Source: Spirochaetota bacterium (GTDB taxonomy: Bacteria; Spirochaetota; UBA4802; JAFGJZ01). Taken from it: a stretch of 6,563 nucleotides of DNA. This document shows, in pieces, positions 1 to 5,388 of this stretch; the first letter of the stretch is position 1; the number at the start of each line of letters is the position of its first letter. Below the pieces are notes generated by a model, which worked only from the letters and a program-made list of their open reading frames with translations, searched no databases and was not told the origin of the DNA. Location of the stretch: positions 1-6,563 of the forward strand of contig JAEWVL010000037.1 in assembly GCA_023396665.1 (NCBI GenBank), in the 5' to 3' direction. Position numbers and translations under genes: made by a program.

Positions 1-74
1 ATTGCAAACACAACAGATAATAAAGCACAACCCAACCTGTATAAGACCGAAAACCAAGACTAATGTGATTGAAA

Positions 75-1148
75 TCAGGGTGATAGAGTGATTACTCCTC
101 TTCCCCGCTCTCTGTCAATATGTATCTGTGTACCGAAAGGCTTTGAAATCTTTGCAAGATTTTCAAGTGTCGCAATCGCCTCCTTTCCAGTTTCAATGTA
201 CGGTTGAAATTCAATTTTATAGTTATCCCCGGAAATTGGAATAATTTCTATTTCAATCAGTTTTCGATCCCGGTAACGGAGTAAAGCCATAATATTTGAA
301 GTATAGTTCTTGTTATAGTAGCCGATGACGGCATTACCGAGAGAGTAAAAAATCGGACGCCCCTTATATATCTCCACTCCCTGCGGAACATGAGGATGAT
401 GCCCGATAATTACATCTGCACCTGCATCAATTATCGAATGAGCCGTGATAATCTGATCAGGACGGGGATAACGGTCAATTTCTATACCCCAATGCAGAGA
501 AACCATAACCGTTCTTCGGTTTCCGAATGATGCGTGGGCAATATCTTCTCTTATGTAATCCACGTTAATCGGTGCTATTCCGGGTGTAGTCTTTGTTGCG
601 TAAAAATCGTCCGGGGGACGCTCGCAATAAGCGAGAAAAGCCAGTGATTGCCTGTTCCGACTGATAAGTGCTGGTTTTCTGGACTCTGAAAGATTGTAGC
701 CGACTCCGGTATACACCAGTGATGTTTTCCGTAAAAAGGAAAGGGTATCCCCCATGCCTACAACACCATAATCAAGCATATGATTATTCGCAAGCGAAAC
801 GACATGAAGCGGTAAGGTTTTAATATGGGCAGCAGTTTCGCTTCCCATTCGAAAGGTCCACTCTTTGGAAGGATGCGGCTCGCCCCTGTCGGTAATAGAC
901 GTCTCAAGATTTGCAAAGACAATATCGTATTTTTCCATTTCAGGGCGCAGCCGGCGATAAGGATACTCGTATCCCTTCTCGATCATACGCTTCTCAACAG
1001 CATTCGCGAGAAGCAAGTCACCCATCAACAACACGCTAAGCTCTCGCGCCTGAATAGCGCATGTAAAGAGTAAAACCAGTGCCAAAACAAGTAGATGTTG
1101 CACTGCTAATTTCATTCTGTAAAAATAATAACCGGAAATACCCGACAA
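75..1148 (-). CDS. CapA/PgsA-type poly-gamma-glutamate synthesis-like protein (calcineurin-like metallophosphatase fold), secreted
   Basis: This 357-residue protein has the full motif series of the CapA (PGA_cap) family, a branch of the calcineurin-like metallophosphoesterase fold. Seen: GD near residue 44, NLE at 80-82, NNH at 121-123, HWG at 219-221, GHHPH at 249-253 and SLGN at 269-272; these normally supply metal and active-site residues. An N-terminal hydrophobic segment (about 14-34) ending in AIQA looks like a signal peptide, so the protein is probably exported. Cys30 follows LFT, a poor lipobox. The start is a choice between TTG at 1148, with a G-rich ribosome site (AAAGGGGG at 1155-1162) 6 nt upstream, and ATG at 1115 (Met12), which gives a tidier signal peptide but has no visible ribosome site. 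No capsule or polyglutamate genes (capB/capC) are nearby, so true polyglutamate synthesis is unproven. Many stand-alone CapA homologues have unknown roles in the cell envelope. Confidence 0.9.
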   Translation of the reverse strand: MSGISGYYFYRMKLAVQHLLVLALVLLFTCAIQARELSVLLMGDLLLANAVEKRMIEKGYEYPYRRLRPEMEKYDIVFANLETSITDRGEPHPSKEWTFRMGSETAAHIKTLPLHVVSLANNHMLDYGVVGMGDTLSFLRKTSLVYTGVGYNLSESRKPALISRNRQSLAFLAYCERPPDDFYATKTTPGIAPINVDYIREDIAHASFGNRRTVMVSLHWGIEIDRYPRPDQIITAHSIIDAGADVIIGHHPHVPQGVEIYKGRPIFYSLGNAVIGYYNKNYTSNIMALLRYRDRKLIEIEIIPISGDNYKIEFQPYIETGKEAIATLENLAKISKPFGTQIHIDRERGRGVITLSP

Positions 1149-1153
1149 AAAAT

Positions 1154-1162
1154 GCCCCCTTT
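1154..1162 (-). promoter_or_regulatory. Ribosome-binding site supporting the TTG start of the capA-like gene
   Basis: Read on the minus strand, this is AAAGGGGGC, with the G run ending 6 nt before the TTG at 1148. The in-frame ATG at 1115 has only an AT-rich stretch upstream without a Shine-Dalgarno-like element. The RHH-like gene at 2939 has a similar G5 element, so G-run ribosome sites seem to be used in this genome. This decides in favour of the longer, TTG-initiated protein, without excluding the ATG. Confidence 0.45.
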
Positions 1163-1210
1163 GCGCCGAAGAAGTATGTAAACGCCAGTAAATTCTTACA
1201 ATTTATGTTT

Positions 1211-1228
1211 ATAACAATTAATCGTTAT
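1211..1228. repeat. Near-palindrome spanning the mtaB stop codon
   Basis: The 18 bp read ATAACAATTAATCGTTAT. They are self-complementary except for one position, which becomes a G-U wobble in the minus-strand transcript. The element covers the mtaB stop codon. A second small dyad, TAAATT-CTTAC-AATTTA, lies at 1189-1205. Both are AT-only or nearly so, which makes weak hairpins with no proper U tract, so a terminator is doubtful. They could be operator-like sites before the capA-like gene, or chance in AT-rich spacer. Confidence 0.3.
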
Positions 1229-2463
1229 TTCAGAAGCATAAACCCGGAGATGATTCCTTGATTCTGATCAATCAGTCTTACCATTGCAAATTCTCCAGTA
1301 CGAACATCGCTTTCAGTATTGATGATATTCACATGCAGATAATGCGGTGTCAATGCGCGGAGCTTATTTCCCCGCCGTTCTATGACACAGGGCAGCTCTT
1401 TTGTAAGAAAACGGGAGATATAGTGCTCCCGGGAAAGCGCAGCAAGCAGCTTTAAACGCTCGAAGCGGGATGCTATTTCTTCAGGACTTGCATTTTGCAG
1501 CATCATAGCCGCCGGCGTTCCCTGCCGGGGAGAGAAAGTAAACTGATGTATGTATGAAAACCCGATTGCCGAAATAAAGGAAAGTGCATTGCTGAAATCC
1601 TTCTCCGCCTCGCCCGGGAAGCCGACTATGACGTCAGTTCCAATTGCAATGTCAGGATTAATTTTGCGTAATGCTTCAATTTTTTCAAGATACTCTTCTG
1701 TCGTATAGGGTCGGTTCATGTTACGAAGCGTGCCGTTATCCCCCCCCTGAAGAGGCAGATGAATATGCGGACACAATTTCGGATGACTGTACAAGTCGAG
1801 AAGCCGTCCGCTAACATGCACCGGCTCAATCGAAGTGATACGGACCCTGAAATCACCCGGCAAATTCAGTATGCGCTCGATAAGACTGGCAAAATCACCT
1901 CCGTTTTGATACTTTCCGATTGTGATTCCCGTTATCACCAGTTCCCGATATCCATTCGCAATATAAAAGCCGGCCTCATCCAGTATTTCCTGCAAATCAC
2001 GGCTTCTGGGAAGCCCCCGCACAGCAGGAATGATACAATATGAACACGTACCATCGCATCCATCCTGTATTTTCAGCTGTGCTCGAGAGCGTCCTACCGG
2101 CAATTCAAACTGCTTTTGATTCTCGGAAATACCGCCAATTGACATGATCATGTCAGGAATCTCATCACTCGTATATACCGCCGCAACCTCGCGCATCTGC
2201 ATTAACTCGTCTTTCGCCCGGTTGGCAAGGCAACCGGTCACGATGACACGCCCGTTTTTGGCAGTTTTGGCTCCCGCTCGTATGTATTGGCGGCATTTAT
2301 GGTCACTCGAGTCGGTGACAGTACAGGTATTGATTACTACATAGTCCGCCGTTTCGCCGAAAGGGAGGGATTGCAAACCTGCTCGTTGAAGTTTGGCCAT
2401 GATAATGTTGGATTCATACTGGTTGTTTTTACATCCCAGTGTTTTTATCGTATATGTCTGCAT
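1225..2463 (-). CDS. mtaB: tRNA (N6-L-threonylcarbamoyladenosine(37)) methylthiotransferase MtaB
   Basis: MtaB is a radical-SAM methylthiotransferase that converts t6A at position 37 of ANN-decoding tRNAs to ms2t6A, stabilising codon-anticodon pairing. Seen: an N-terminal UPF0004 domain with the three cluster-binding cysteines Cys11 (TLGCKNNQYE), Cys47 (NTCTVT) and Cys78 (TGC); the radical-SAM CxxxCxxC at 135-142 followed by IIPAVRG; VITGITIGKY in the core; and a C-terminal TRAM-like segment from about residue 345. TLGCKxNQYE is the MtaB signature and differs from MiaB (TFGCQMN) and RimO. I chose the ATG at 2463 (412 aa) over an in-frame GTG at 2523: the protein then begins directly with the conserved first strand, as family members do, and AAAGAGG lies just upstream, although only 3 nt from the ATG. 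The start overlaps the 3' end of the RHH-like gene by 19 nt, suggesting translational coupling. The usual LPLQSG motif reads LPLQGG here, encoded across a run of eight G. Confidence 0.95.
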   Translation of the reverse strand: MQTYTIKTLGCKNNQYESNIIMAKLQRAGLQSLPFGETADYVVINTCTVTDSSDHKCRQYIRAGAKTAKNGRVIVTGCLANRAKDELMQMREVAAVYTSDEIPDMIMSIGGISENQKQFELPVGRSRAQLKIQDGCDGTCSYCIIPAVRGLPRSRDLQEILDEAGFYIANGYRELVITGITIGKYQNGGDFASLIERILNLPGDFRVRITSIEPVHVSGRLLDLYSHPKLCPHIHLPLQGGDNGTLRNMNRPYTTEEYLEKIEALRKINPDIAIGTDVIVGFPGEAEKDFSNALSFISAIGFSYIHQFTFSPRQGTPAAMMLQNASPEEIASRFERLKLLAALSREHYISRFLTKELPCVIERRGNKLRALTPHYLHVNIINTESDVRTGEFAMVRLIDQNQGIISGFMLLK

Positions 2464-2939
2464 TTTCCTCTTTCTTTTTGTATCTCCACCCGATAAGCCG
2501 CCAAACATTTGTTCGTTTTGCACTTATTTGTTAATATTATTTTGACTATTTTTAAGGGCCGTTTATTATAGTTATATGGATTTTTCTTTACACCCATTAA
2601 CTCCATGAAGACTTCTTCTGCAAATTCTCTTATTGCTTCTGCCGTCAACCAAGAAACGGAGAATTTTCTTGAAAATCGACACAAAAGATTAGCATCATAC
2701 TCATCCCAGGAAAAATGAACAAGAACCTTTTTATAAGTACAAACCCCCTTGGGCTGATACTTCACTGCCTTTCTCTGAAAACAATAACGGCTCGTTGTGA
2801 GATATTTGATTCGTCTCATCAGACACAGGGCTATAAAATCTCCCCTTGACATTTTTATGTGAGCAGATTCTGTAAGGTTCTTTGTTATATTAATAACGAT
2901 CTGCACGAGTTCTATAGGTAAATTTATTGTCGTAATCAT
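2445..2939 (-). CDS. Putative DNA-binding protein with two ribbon-helix-helix-like segments
   Basis: This 164-residue basic protein has no firm family assignment. Residues 2-46 run strand (TTINLPIEL), helix, then a second helix after MSRGDF, the order of a CopG/Arc-type ribbon-helix-helix with a long turn. Residues 70-110 repeat the pattern: KKVLVHFSWDEYDANLL, a turn at FSVSW, then LTAEAIREFAEEV. The two halves could form a single-chain pseudo-dimer; this is inference from pattern, not a database match. The C-terminal 45 residues are Lys/Arg/Asn-rich with four cysteines. It resembles small hypothetical proteins I recall from spirochaetes, at low certainty. Start: ATG at 2939 with a G5 element 5 nt upstream. 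Its last 19 nt overlap mtaB, so the two are probably co-transcribed. An inverted repeat covers its start codon and the facing promoter region, consistent with autoregulation. It could still be a non-expressed ORF. Confidence 0.65.
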   Translation of the reverse strand: MITTINLPIELVQIVINITKNLTESAHIKMSRGDFIALCLMRRIKYLTTSRYCFQRKAVKYQPKGVCTYKKVLVHFSWDEYDANLLCRFSRKFSVSWLTAEAIREFAEEVFMELMGVKKNPYNYNKRPLKIVKIILTNKCKTNKCLAAYRVEIQKERGKCRHIR

Positions 2940-2974
2940 TAATACCCCCGAAATACTGTGCTATTATGATTACG
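2931..2974. promoter_or_regulatory. Inverted repeat in the divergent intergenic region, candidate operator
   Basis: The left arm CGTAATCATTAATA (2931-2944) and right arm TATTATGATTACG (2962-2974) are complementary, with nine perfect base pairs, one extra A, then four more pairs. The spacer is 17 bp. The left arm contains the start codon of the RHH-like gene (ATG ATT ACG on the minus strand). The right arm repeats the same nine bases on the plus strand, 47 bp before the DUF116 gene. Symmetry and position between two divergent genes, one encoding a probable DNA-binding protein, suggest an operator. An alternative is a hairpin in a minus-strand leader RNA with the ribosome site in its loop. Confidence 0.5.
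2939..2967 (+). promoter_or_regulatory. Possible sigma70-type promoter for the DUF116-idi operon
   Basis: TTAATA (2939-2944, four of six matches to TTGACA) is followed after exactly 17 bp by TATTAT (2962-2967, five of six matches to TATAAT). Initiation would fall near 2974, leaving a leader of about 45 nt before the ATG at 3021. Both boxes lie inside the inverted-repeat arms, so a protein bound there would block the promoter. Promoter-like matches are common in AT-rich spacers, so this is only a candidate. Confidence 0.4.
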
Positions 2975-3020
2975 TTTCTAAACTCGAAAATGCAGAAAAA
3001 AAAGTTTCACAGGAAAAAAA

Positions 3021-4178
3021 ATGAAAGCCAATTCAGTCACAGAATCACCCTACAATCTTCGTGCAGAGGGTAATTCAGACGAATTTTATCGAAAAGCAGA
3101 GCAGGCTGCCGATCTGTGTCAGCAAAAATTGAAACCGATGTGTAAAGCGCTTCTTCAGAAATTTACAAGCCATATTGTATCTGACAATATTGAAGCATTG
3201 CGCACAGAAGACGAATATTTCATAGAATTAATCATAGCGGGTATTTTCATCAAACGTTATCTGCAGAGCGCGATTCATTCATCCCCTTTCGTTCTCTTAT
3301 GTTTGAGTATGTTGGCAAGGTTACGTTCAATATCTGCACTAAAGCCAGTAATCGATAGCATTCGGGGATACCTGTTATCCCCCCCTAAAAACATGAGAAC
3401 AGTATCTGAACAGAACGCACTATCGCTTTCACAATTCAAATCTCTCTTGCGTTATTTGAATGCCAGCGGAGACTTTTCCCTGGAGTCTGACCGGCTAAAT
3501 AACTGGTATAGGTTTCTGATAAAAAACCGCCATCTTCTTCCTGAATTCTACAGCATATGCACGAGACTAGTAACACAATTTGAAAAGGAAACATCCGTTA
3601 TTTTTAGCAACTATACATCACCTGTAGATGAATTTATTAATAAAAAAGCAACATTCTATCACAACAGGGAAGATTGTATTTTTTGTACACGCCCTCCGAT
3701 TGAGTATCATTTGAACATCGTATGTGCGGAAATATTAAACCGTTCTTTCCGGAAAGATTTCGATACCACAACAAAAAAAATTGTTTTGCTTCCGACATGT
3801 ATGCGTAACAACAGGAATGTATGCAAGGCGACTTCGGGAGCAGATAAGAAGTGTCAAAAATGTTCTAACGACTGTACTATTGGACAGGTTACACGATTAT
3901 GTGAAAAATACGATGTTGAAACACGCTTGATTCCCCACTCTTCTGATTTTTCAGACACCCTGAAATTATGGCAAAATAAACCGGCAACCGGCCTGGTAGG
4001 TATCGCCTGTATTCTGAATCTTCTTAAGGGGGGATACGAGATGCGCAAACTCGCTATTCCTTCTCAATGTGTTTTTCTGGATTGGGCGGGCTGCAAGCAC
4101 TGGACACAAAACGGTATTCCGACAAACATCAACATTAATCGGCTCTTTTCAATACTTGGTCTGGAGAAAAGCGAATGA
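3021..4178 (+). CDS. DUF116-family cysteine-rich protein, function unknown
   Basis: The C-terminal part of this 385-residue protein matches the DUF116 (COG1852) family. Seen: LLPTC at 256-260, C268, a CxxC-xxxC group at C278/C281/C285 followed by IG, then GLVGIACILNLLKGG around 324-338, QC at 350 and WAGCKHW with Cys358. The cysteine pattern suggests a metal or iron-sulfur site; that is inference. The N-terminal 215 or so residues are a mostly helical extension without a recognised motif, ending in a CxxC (C219/C222) and RPPIEYHLNIVCAEILNR, which looks conserved in form. No signal peptide or membrane segment is evident, so it is probably cytoplasmic. The start ATG has AGGA 6 nt upstream. Its stop overlaps the idi start in an ATGA, so the two products are made together and may act in the same pathway. 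A 7-bp-stem hairpin lies within the coding sequence at 3364-3382. Confidence 0.93.
   Translation: MKANSVTESPYNLRAEGNSDEFYRKAEQAADLCQQKLKPMCKALLQKFTSHIVSDNIEALRTEDEYFIELIIAGIFIKRYLQSAIHSSPFVLLCLSMLARLRSISALKPVIDSIRGYLLSPPKNMRTVSEQNALSLSQFKSLLRYLNASGDFSLESDRLNNWYRFLIKNRHLLPEFYSICTRLVTQFEKETSVIFSNYTSPVDEFINKKATFYHNREDCIFCTRPPIEYHLNIVCAEILNRSFRKDFDTTTKKIVLLPTCMRNNRNVCKATSGADKKCQKCSNDCTIGQVTRLCEKYDVETRLIPHSSDFSDTLKLWQNKPATGLVGIACILNLLKGGYEMRKLAIPSQCVFLDWAGCKHWTQNGIPTNININRLFSILGLEKSE
3364..3382. repeat. Intragenic hairpin made of two TATCCCC motifs
   Basis: GGGGATA and TATCCCC form a perfect 7-bp stem with a 5-nt loop (CCTGT), and three further C follow to 3385. It lies in frame inside the DUF116 gene. 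Both arms are copies of the heptamer that is over-represented in this window (224, 464, 746, 1737, 3364, 3376, 4030, 4655 and 5187). There is no U tract, so it is not a terminator. Confidence 0.6.
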
Positions 4179-4717
4179 CTCAGGTCATCACCGTTAATGA
4201 AGATGATACAATAACCGGTTCAATGGAAAAAATGGAAGCCCACCGAAGGAACATTCTGCATCGGGCATTTTCTGTATTCTGTATGAACAGCGGCGGGGAA
4301 ATGCTGCTGCAAAAAAGGGCCGAAAACAAATATCATTCTCCCGGACTCTGGAGTAACGCCTGCTGCAGTCATCCGCTAAGCGATACTTTCAGTGAAAATG
4401 AAGTTCGAGAGCGTCTTCGCTTAGAAATGGGATTTGATGCTCCTGTGGAGTATCTTTATACCGAAAGATATCAGGCCGATCTCGGCAATGGGCTGTATGA
4501 AAATGAAATTGATCGCATTTATTACGCACTCTATAACGGCAATCCATCCCCAAACACCGAAGAAGTTTCCGACTTTATGTGGATCAGCATTCCAAAATTG
4601 GATGCAATGCTGATCAAAGAGCCAGAGATATTCACCATGTGGTTTCGCATTCTGTATCCCCCCTTTATGGAATCATACAGAGATAAATTACAGGGCACTA
4701 TTAATTTTGCTCAATAA
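4175..4717 (+). CDS. idi: Type 1 isopentenyl-diphosphate delta-isomerase (Nudix fold)
   Basis: This enzyme interconverts isopentenyl and dimethylallyl diphosphate, supplying the allylic starter for prenyl chains. The 180-residue length matches the E. coli enzyme. Compared with the E. coli family motifs: metal-binding His23 and His29 (AHRR, LHRAFS), catalytic Cys64 in NACCSHP with His66 next to it, a Nudix-like helix RERLRLEMGF containing Glu84, and the acid pair Glu109/Glu111 in YENE, the latter being the catalytic partner. Trp156 matches the active-site tryptophan. All key residues are present, so it should be active, needing Mg or Mn. It is cytoplasmic. The start ATG overlaps the DUF116 stop (ATGA at 4175-4178), with TGGAG 8 nt upstream. 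No other isoprenoid gene is in the window, so it cannot be told whether the organism uses the MEP or the mevalonate route. Confidence 0.96.
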   Translation: MTQVITVNEDDTITGSMEKMEAHRRNILHRAFSVFCMNSGGEMLLQKRAENKYHSPGLWSNACCSHPLSDTFSENEVRERLRLEMGFDAPVEYLYTERYQADLGNGLYENEIDRIYYALYNGNPSPNTEEVSDFMWISIPKLDAMLIKEPEIFTMWFRILYPPFMESYRDKLQGTINFAQ

Positions 4718-4744
4718 TCTATAACTATGATACGATAAGGACGT

Positions 4745-5173
4745 ATGCGTGTAGATTTTTCACATAATGCCATCATTGCCCGTTTACCGGGTAACAAAGT
4801 TCTTGTTGAAAGGAATAATGTTCAACAAGAAAGTGCTGCAATCAAACGTTTACAGGAACGCGATAACCGGGTACGTGCACATGAAGCAGCTCATCTTTCA
4901 GATCCCCGTATTATCACCGTTCAAAGCCCGCATTATGTTTATCAGATCGGTCCCGACGGTAAACCCTACGCCATCGGCGGTTCAGTAGCAGTTACAACAC
5001 AGCGGGCAAACAACCGCGCCCAGGCACTTGAAAACGCTCTCGCACTAAAATCCAGCGCAGCATCAGATGAGCCCTCAGCTCAGGATGCAGCCGCTACCGC
5101 CGCTTCCTATGCCATGATCAATGAAGCTTTAAGTAAAGATGACTCTGATAGCATATTTGATCAAAAAGCCTGA
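4745..5173 (+). CDS. SprA-related (CJM1_0395-type) putative zinc metalloprotease
   Basis: This 142-residue protein has the layout of the SprA-related putative metalloprotease family. Seen: LQERDNRVRAHEAAH with a zinc HExxH at His46/Glu47/His50; YVYQIGPDGKPYAIGG at about 66-79; and a C-terminal Ala-rich helix containing PSAQDAAATA. As I recall the family, GPDG is followed by YAVGGEV; here the glutamate is Ser (YAIGGSV), which may affect metal binding if that residue is a ligand. No signal peptide is visible, so location is uncertain, and the substrate is unknown for the family. The first 30 residues are not recognisable. Start: ATG with AAGGA only 3 nt upstream, a tight spacing, but no other in-frame start fits. 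It begins 27 nt after idi on the same strand and is probably co-transcribed with it. No functional link is evident. Confidence 0.88.
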   Translation: MRVDFSHNAIIARLPGNKVLVERNNVQQESAAIKRLQERDNRVRAHEAAHLSDPRIITVQSPHYVYQIGPDGKPYAIGGSVAVTTQRANNRAQALENALALKSSAASDEPSAQDAAATAASYAMINEALSKDDSDSIFDQKA

Positions 5174-5204
5174 CTTGCTTCAGTATTATCCCCCCATTAA
5201 AAAT

Positions 5205-5239
5205 CTCAGTCGAGGGAAACCCGGAATAAATTCCCTGAG
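5205..5239 (+). terminator. Weak stem-loop downstream of the metalloprotease gene
   Basis: CTCA (5205-5208) and GGGAA (5214-5218) can pair with TTCCC (5231-5235) and TGAG (5236-5239). This leaves a 5-nt bulge on the left side and a 12-nt loop. It begins 31 nt after the stop of the metalloprotease gene and could close the DUF116-idi-protease operon. A clean U tract is missing (only TTTT about 13 nt further on), so intrinsic termination is uncertain. Confidence 0.3.
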
Positions 5240-5260
5240 CGATTCTAACCTTTTCATTGG

Positions 5261-5322
5261 AATTATTCGAAGTTCGAGTTGAGAAGATTATTTGGTATAG
5301 AATCCCGGCAAGTCGAATAATT
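5261..5322. promoter_or_regulatory. 10-bp inverted repeat flanking a possible promoter of the Hpt gene
   Basis: AATTATTCGA (5261-5270) and TCGAATAATT (5313-5322) are perfect inverted copies 42 bp apart. Between them TTCGAG (5273-5278) and TATAGA (5296-5301) are spaced 17 bp, a weak -35/-10 pair that would start transcription near 5308. The arms would then sit just outside the promoter, as for a regulator binding two half sites. The promoter match is poor; the repeat is exact. Confidence 0.35.
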
Positions 5323-5350
5323 ATTATGTCCCAAACCCAATTTCTTCCGA

Positions 5351-5381
5351 TATTAAGAAAGAGATCAGCTTAATAGGGGAG
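5351..5381 (+). promoter_or_regulatory. Ribosome-binding site preceded by a small stem-loop, Hpt gene
   Basis: AGGGGAG (5375-5381) lies 7 nt before the ATG at 5389 and fixes this start. TATTAAG (5351-5357) and CTTAATA (5369-5375) form a perfect 7-bp stem with an 11-nt loop that ends on the first base of the ribosome site. The stem is AT-rich and probably weak, so an effect on translation is only possible. Confidence 0.5.
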
Positions 5382-5388
5382 AAAACAG

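Larger units (their letters stand above)
5174..5388. other. 215-bp non-coding stretch before the Hpt gene
   Basis: No open reading frame with a start and ribosome site is supported here. It holds a TATCCCCCC motif (5187-5195) directly after the protease gene, the weak stem-loop at 5205-5239, the 10-bp inverted repeat at 5261/5313, and the stem-loop next to the ribosome site at 5351-5375. Three dyads in a row suggest a regulatory leader, but a known riboswitch class was not recognised. Confidence 0.5.

Noticed and set aside
1..57. Minus-strand hydrophobic reading frame from a TTG at 57 to the window edge (19 codons), possibly the start of a membrane protein
   Set aside because: There is no ATG or GTG and no ribosome site near the TTG; a purine-rich element at 94-105 is too far away. 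The stretch is too short to judge composition. A gene beginning here and running out of the window remains possible.
75..1148. Assignment of the CapA-like protein to capsule (poly-gamma-glutamate) synthesis or a defence island
   Set aside because: No capB, capC or other capsule genes are adjacent, and neighbours are housekeeping-type. Stand-alone CapA homologues are common, so only the family name is supported.
2464..2523. Longer mtaB starting at the GTG at 2523
   Set aside because: It adds 20 residues of Gly/Lys/Arg-rich sequence before the conserved first strand, unlike family members, and this stretch is already coding in another frame for the upstream gene.
3379..3385. C7 tract in the DUF116 gene (and C7 at 6223-6229 in the Hpt gene) as phase-variation switches
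   Set aside because: Both frames are intact, the proteins are not typical surface antigens, and tracts of seven are at the low end for contingency loci. They are better treated as part of the general C-run motif.
4718..4744. Separate promoter for the metalloprotease gene in the 27-bp gap after idi
   Set aside because: TATAAC and TATGAT are present but no -35 element is properly spaced, and the short gap favours read-through from idi.
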